Below are positions 59,795 through 64,000 of a stretch of 64,000 bases of DNA, one piece after another (position 1 is the first letter of the stretch; the number at the start of each line of letters is the position of its first letter). This DNA comes from JBBQWZ01 sp038210135. Lineage in GTDB: Bacteria > Acidobacteriota > Terriglobia > Bryobacterales > Bryobacteraceae. The notes below the pieces were generated by a model. That model did no database searches. It was given only the letters and a program-made list of their open reading frames with translations, and was not told the DNA's origin. The translations under genes were made by a program, and so were the position numbers. The stretch covers positions 12,343 through 76,342 of the forward strand of contig JBBQWZ010000034.1 in the NCBI GenBank assembly GCA_038210135.1. The letters are read 5' to 3'.

Positions 59795-61834
59795 ATGCCG
59801 AAACTTCTCAGCCGCGTCCTCTGGGGCGTGATCGCAATTACCGGAGCGCTCTGCCTCGGCGGAATCGCCACCTATCGCGGAGAATCCATCAATAGCATCT
59901 GGCTGATTCTCGCGGCTGTTTGCGTGTACCTGATCGCCTTCCGCTTTTACGCCCACTTCATCGCCGCTAAAGTGATGCTCCTCGACAATCTGCGCGCCAC
60001 GCCCGCGGAGCGCCTGCGCGACGGCCACGACTACGAGCCCACCAATAAGTGGATCGTGTTCGGCCACCACTTCGCGGCCATCGCCGGACCCGGTCCTCTC
60101 GTCGGACCCACACTCGCCGCGCAGTTCGGCTACCTGCCCGGCACCCTTTGGATCATCCTCGGCTGCGTCCTCGGAGGAGCTGTCCAGGATTTCGTCATCC
60201 TGTTCTGTTCCATGCGCCGCAACGGAAAATCGGTCGGCCAAATGGCGCGGGAAGAAATCGGCAAAGTGGGCGGCTTCGTCGCGCTGATCACCGTGCTGAT
60301 GATCATGATCATCCTGCTCGCCGTCACCGGCCTGGTGGTCGTCAACGCTTTGAAAGGCTCGCCCTGGGGCACCTTCACCATCGCCGCGACCATGCCGATC
60401 GCCGTCCTTATGGGTCTGTACCTGCGTTTTTGGCGCCCCGGAAAAGTCCTCGAGGTCTCCGCCATCGGCTTCGTGCTAATCCTCCTTTCGATCTTCGGCG
60501 GCGAGTGGGTTTCGAAATCGGAATCGCTCGCGCCGATGTTCACCTACTCTGGAATCGCCATCGCCGTGATGCTCATCGTCTTCGGCTTCACCGCCAGCGC
60601 GCTCCCGGTGTGGCTACTTCTCGCGCCCCGTGATTACCTGAGCACGTTCGTGAAACTCGGCGTGGTTCTGATGCTCGCGTTAGGAATTCTTGCCGTGCGC
60701 CCGGAACTGCAGCTACCCGCGTTCTCGCGTTTCGCCGACGGAACCGGCCCCATTTTCGCCGGCAAAATCTTTCCGTTCTGCTTTATCACCATCGCCTGCG
60801 GAGCCATCTCCGGATTCCATTCGCTGATTTCGTCCGGCACCACACCGAAGCTGATTGCGCGCGAGTGGCACGCCTGGCCAGTCGGATATGGCTCGATGCT
60901 GCTCGAAGGATTCGTCGCCATCATGGCCATGATCGCGGCGTGCGCCTTACAGCCCGGCGTTTACTTCGCCGTCAATTCTCCCGCCGGAATCGTGGGCGCG
61001 ACACCGGCCGCCGCTACCGCGACCATCTCCGCCTGGGGCTACGCCGTCACGCCCGATCAGATGTCCGCCCTCGCCGCTGAAGTCGGCGAGCAGACCCTCT
61101 TTTCGCGCACCGGCGGAGCGCCTTCGCTTGCCCTCGGCATGGCTCACATCTTCGCGAAGTTCGGCGGCGAGAAGATTCTCGGCTTCTGGTATCACTTCGC
61201 AATAATGTTCGAGGCCCTCTTCATCCTCACCGTCATCGATGCGGGTACACGCGTCGGGCGCTTCATGCTGCAGGACCTGCTAGGGCACATCTACAAGCCG
61301 TTAGGACGCACCGGATGGATGCCCGGCGTCCTGCTGACCAGCGCTTTAGTGGTTTGCGGCTGGGGCTACTTCCTCTATAACGGCGTCAACGATCCGCTCG
61401 GCGGAATCAATTCCTTGTGGCCTCTGTTCGGCATCGCGAATCAACTGCTCGCGGCGATTGCCCTCTGTGTCGCGACCACCATCCTGATCAAAATGCATGG
61501 TGCGAAATTCATGTGGGTCACCTGCCTTCCGCTCTCCTGGCTGATCGTCGTCACCTTCACGGCCGGTTGGCAGAAGATCTTCTCGGATTCACCGAAGATT
61601 GGTTTCCTCGCCGCCGCTGATGCGTTGGCGCGCGGCGCGCAGACCGCTTCGACCAGCACCTTGATCTTCAACAATCGCCTCGATGCCGCCGTCTGCGGGA
61701 CGTTTCTCGTTCTCGTCGCCGTCATCCTGGTCGATTCGATCCGCGTATGGATCGGGTTGCTCGACGGCTCGAAACCGTCCGTTCTGTCCGAAGCTCCGTT
61801 CGTCCTTACGCAACTGAAGCCGGAGCAAGTATGA
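59795..61834 (+). CDS. cstA: CstA-family carbon-starvation/peptide or pyruvate transporter
   Basis: 679 residues, about 16 membrane helices. The N-terminal block RDGHDYEPTNKWIVFGHHFA then GPGPLVGPTLAAQFGYLPGT is diagnostic of CstA, and GAISGFHSLISSGTTPKLIA and INSLWPLFGIANQLLAAIAL are further conserved segments. It imports pyruvate or peptides under carbon limitation. Its stop overlaps the start of the small partner gene (ATGA at 61831-61834). The hexamer TACAAT lies 10 nt before the ATG. Confidence 0.95.
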   Translation: MPKLLSRVLWGVIAITGALCLGGIATYRGESINSIWLILAAVCVYLIAFRFYAHFIAAKVMLLDNLRATPAERLRDGHDYEPTNKWIVFGHHFAAIAGPGPLVGPTLAAQFGYLPGTLWIILGCVLGGAVQDFVILFCSMRRNGKSVGQMAREEIGKVGGFVALITVLMIMIILLAVTGLVVVNALKGSPWGTFTIAATMPIAVLMGLYLRFWRPGKVLEVSAIGFVLILLSIFGGEWVSKSESLAPMFTYSGIAIAVMLIVFGFTASALPVWLLLAPRDYLSTFVKLGVVLMLALGILAVRPELQLPAFSRFADGTGPIFAGKIFPFCFITIACGAISGFHSLISSGTTPKLIAREWHAWPVGYGSMLLEGFVAIMAMIAACALQPGVYFAVNSPAGIVGATPAAATATISAWGYAVTPDQMSALAAEVGEQTLFSRTGGAPSLALGMAHIFAKFGGEKILGFWYHFAIMFEALFILTVIDAGTRVGRFMLQDLLGHIYKPLGRTGWMPGVLLTSALVVCGWGYFLYNGVNDPLGGINSLWPLFGIANQLLAAIALCVATTILIKMHGAKFMWVTCLPLSWLIVVTFTAGWQKIFSDSPKIGFLAAADALARGAQTASTSTLIFNNRLDAAVCGTFLVLVAVILVDSIRVWIGLLDGSKPSVLSEAPFVLTQLKPEQV

Positions 61835-61998
61835 GAAGCTTCTGGAAAACCATCGTGGCGATTCTTCGCGAACTCGCCGACGAGAACGCGTATGCGCGTT
61901 TCCTTCATGCCGAAGGCGCCGTCGCGTCCAAAGAAACGTGGCGGAGGTTCTCCGATCACCGGCTCAAAGCCAAATACAGCCGCGCGAGATGTTGCTAG
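61831..61998 (+). CDS. YbdD/YjiX-type small protein (DUF466), CstA partner
   Basis: 55 residues. It starts in a 4-bp overlap with cstA. FWKTIVAILRELADENAYAR, then WRRFSDHRLKAKYSRARCC, with the conserved terminal RCC, matches the DUF466 proteins that accompany CstA and are needed for its transport function in enterobacteria. Confidence 0.85.
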   Translation: MRSFWKTIVAILRELADENAYARFLHAEGAVASKETWRRFSDHRLKAKYSRARCC

Positions 61999-62145
61999 CG
62001 ATCCGGCTTCACAGCTTTGTCGGCCATGCAGCTCTTCCTCTCGGGCACTCAGACCGCCAAGGAGAATGCCAGAATCGCGAACCAGGGAAGCCAGGACCAA
62101 CCGGTGCTATTCTTCCGAAAAAGCTTTCACGCATAGAGAAAACAA

Positions 62146-63396
62146 ATGTCCCAGAATCTCGACGATTTCAAAACGGCGCTGCGCAAGGACGACGCCCCAG
62201 CAGCTGCGGAAATTCTAGCCGCGAATCCCGATATCAAAGCGCGGCTGAACGATCGCTCTGGAGACTTTGGCTCTCCGGTCCTTTGCAACGTCCGCAGCCG
62301 CGCGATGTTCGATGTTCTCCACAGCGCCGGAGCCGACCTCAACAGCAAGAGCGACTGGTGGGCCGGCGGATTCGGCTTCCTCCACACCGCCGAGCCGGAC
62401 CTCGCTCTCTATGCGATCGAGCGTGGAGCGGCTGTCGACGCGCACGCCGCGGCGCGGCTCGGGCTCTTCGAAAAGCTGAAAGAAATCGTCTCCGCCAACC
62501 CGAAAGTGGTCCACGAGCGCGGAGGCGATGGGCAGAGTCCGCTCCATTTCGCCAGCACCGTTGAGATTGCGGCCTATCTCCTCGATCACGGCGCCGACAT
62601 CGACATGCGCGATCTCGATCACCAATCCACGGCCGCGCAATGGAACATCAAAAGCCATCCGGACGTAGCACGCTATCTCGTCTCGAAAGGCTGCGCCGCG
62701 GACATTATGATGGCCTCAGCGCTTGGGGACACAGACCTCGTTCATTCCCTGCTCGACCGTGATCCGGAATCGATCCGCATGCGCGTCAGCAACGAATGGT
62801 TTCCGATGGTCGGAGGCGGTTCCATTTATCAATGGGAGCTCGGCTGGTACGTCTCGGCACACCAGGTCGCCAAGGCCTTCGGCCACCCGAATGTTTTCGA
62901 CCTGCTGATGGAGCGGTCTCCGCGCGACGTAAAAGTGCTAGCGGCATGCTGGCTAGGAGACGAGAAGCTTCTCGATTCGCTGCTTAAGCATGGTTTCCCG
63001 GCGTTCTCCGCCGCGGATCAACGCCACACCGCGCACGCCGCTCGAAATGACGAGTACGATCCACTTCGCTTGCTGTTGAAGGCCGGACTGCCGGTCACCT
63101 CAACGGGTCAGCACAACATGACGTCGCTGCATTGGGCCGCTTGGCACGGCAATGCTCGCGCCGTCGAAGCGATCCTCACGTTCGGCCCCGACCTCGAACG
63201 CAGGGACAACGAATTTAATTGCACGCCGCTCGGAGCCGCAATTGACGGTTCCGAAAACTCGTGGCATCCCGGACGGGGAGACTTCGGGCGGGTAGTGGAG
63301 GCGTTGCTTGGGGCAGGCGCGAAGCCTCCCGCGAAACTTGGCGGCACCGAAGCCGTCCGCGAGGTGCTGCGAAGACACGGCGTCACCTCATCCTGA
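62146..63396 (+). CDS. Ankyrin-repeat protein
   Basis: 416 residues, no signal peptide. At least eight ankyrin units are readable, for example MFDVLHSAGADLNSKSDWW, GQSPLHFASTVEIAAYLLDH and MTSLHWAAWHGNARAVEAIL. Cytoplasmic protein-binding scaffold; partner unknown. AGAG upstream of ATG 62146 is a weak ribosome site. A hairpin terminator follows. Confidence 0.9.
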   Translation: MSQNLDDFKTALRKDDAPAAAEILAANPDIKARLNDRSGDFGSPVLCNVRSRAMFDVLHSAGADLNSKSDWWAGGFGFLHTAEPDLALYAIERGAAVDAHAAARLGLFEKLKEIVSANPKVVHERGGDGQSPLHFASTVEIAAYLLDHGADIDMRDLDHQSTAAQWNIKSHPDVARYLVSKGCAADIMMASALGDTDLVHSLLDRDPESIRMRVSNEWFPMVGGGSIYQWELGWYVSAHQVAKAFGHPNVFDLLMERSPRDVKVLAACWLGDEKLLDSLLKHGFPAFSAADQRHTAHAARNDEYDPLRLLLKAGLPVTSTGQHNMTSLHWAAWHGNARAVEAILTFGPDLERRDNEFNCTPLGAAIDGSENSWHPGRGDFGRVVEALLGAGAKPPAKLGGTEAVREVLRRHGVTSS

Positions 63397-63406
63397 AATA
63401 AAAATG

Positions 63407-63448
63407 CCCATCCGCCTACTACGCAGTGACGCGCAGTAAGCGGATGGG
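63407..63448. terminator. Hairpin between convergent genes
   Basis: The arms CCCATCCGC (63407-63415) and GCGGATGGG (63440-63448) pair perfectly; inside them TACT/AGTA extends the stem after one mismatch. AAATAAAAATG on the left gives a T-run for the minus-strand gene. Confidence 0.6.
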
Positions 63449-63481
63449 ACTGGGAAAGAAACTGCTGTTGCTGGTCGTGAG

Positions 63482-64000
63482 TTAATTCGGGAGGACGACG
63501 CTGTCCACAACGTGGATCACGCCATTCGACTGGAACACGTTGGCCTGGGTGACCTTCGACATGCCGCCCTTTTCATCCTTCAGGACGATCGAGGTGCCCT
63601 GCATCATCGCCACCAGCTTGCCGCCGGAGACCGTCTTCAATTCGGCTTTGCCGTGGCCCATCTTGATCTGCTTCTTCAGGTCGGCCGCGGAGACCTTGCC
63701 GGCAACGACGTGATAGGTGAGGATCTTAACCAGCATCTCTTTGTTTTCCGGCTTCAGCAGCGTATCGACGGTGCCGGCCGGAAGTTTCGCAAACGCTTCG
63801 TTCGTGGGCGCGAACACGGTAAAAGGACCCTTGCCCTTCAGCGTTTCAACCAATCCCGCCGCCTTCACGGCTGCGACGAGCGTGGTGTGATCCTTTGAGT
63901 TGACAGCATTGTCGATGATGTCCTTAGTCGGAGACATCGCAGCGCCACCCACCATCGGATTTTCGGCGAAAGCGACAGTGGCGAAAAGGCCGAAGCTGCC
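63482..64000 (-). CDS. Fasciclin (FAS1) domain secreted protein, N-terminus beyond window
   Basis: 172 codons are visible; the first 15 (GLFATVAFAENP) are the end of a signal peptide, and the start codon lies beyond base 64000. The FAS1 domain shows both conserved blocks: PFTVFAPTNEAFAKLPAGTV (H1) and FQSNGVIHVVDSVVLP (H2), with LVKILTYHVVAGK between. FAS1 proteins mediate adhesion in the envelope or outside the cell. It is the only FAS1 domain in the visible part. Confidence 0.93.
   Translation of the reverse strand, partial: GSFGLFATVAFAENPMVGGAAMSPTKDIIDNAVNSKDHTTLVAAVKAAGLVETLKGKGPFTVFAPTNEAFAKLPAGTVDTLLKPENKEMLVKILTYHVVAGKVSAADLKKQIKMGHGKAELKTVSGGKLVAMMQGTSIVLKDEKGGMSKVTQANVFQSNGVIHVVDSVVLPN

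Overview
The window looks like a chromosomal segment of an acidobacterium of the Bryobacterales/Solibacter group. The evidence is four large secreted beta-propeller proteins ending in the Solibacter-type C-terminal domain (TIGR03437), a secretome of M14/M28 peptidases, PQQ propellers and BNR proteins, and a moderately high-GC composition. This assignment is an inference from gene content. No rRNA or classical taxonomic marker is present.

Layout. 1-6.1 kb: a truncated propeller gene, a membrane glycosyltransferase-like gene, and a KaiC-family double ATPase flanked by two paralogous small proteins of unknown function. One of these small proteins also exists as a 289-bp truncated duplicate, and a broken ECF sigma gene lies at the junction. 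6.2-20 kb: toxin-antitoxin (TA) modules, an HI0933-type flavoprotein, a PQQ/EF-hand propeller, an amidohydrolase, an APC permease, a DUF58 protein, a TonB receptor and a cold-shock gene. 20-39.9 kb: M14 peptidase, coiled-coil membrane protein, thymidine kinase, methyltransferase, a zincin-like membrane protein, a 30-bp hairpin array, a cytochrome-fused PQQ dehydrogenase, a giant BNR protein, MoxR ATPase, a YchF-like GTPase, a decayed TA module, a YcaQ-type glycosylase, an M28 peptidase and argH. 40-64 kb: tRNA-Lys with a probable transposase remnant, a giant BNR/BACON lipoprotein, an FeS-type photolyase, a receptor Ser/Thr kinase followed by a caspase-like pseudoenzyme fused to an FGE-like domain, an outer-membrane barrel, an NHL giant, a GHL10-type hydrolase, cstA with its small partner, an ankyrin protein and a fasciclin protein cut by the window edge.

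The most interesting loci are: (1) the KaiC ATPase with two flanking paralogues of an unnamed family, one soluble and one with a C-terminal membrane helix; (2) the kinase / pseudo-caspase-FGE pair at 47.0-52.5 kb, where both caspase catalytic residues and the FGE cysteines are absent; (3) four type II TA modules, of which two are damaged by single-base lesions; (4) a recurrent TANNNT-like hexamer 5-8 nt before start codons that lack a Shine-Dalgarno (SD) sequence, suggesting leaderless mRNAs; (5) several families of small hairpin repeats between genes.

Most coding assignments rest on recognisable motifs read from the sequence. Family names come from recall, with no database search. Single-base lesions could be real or assembly errors.
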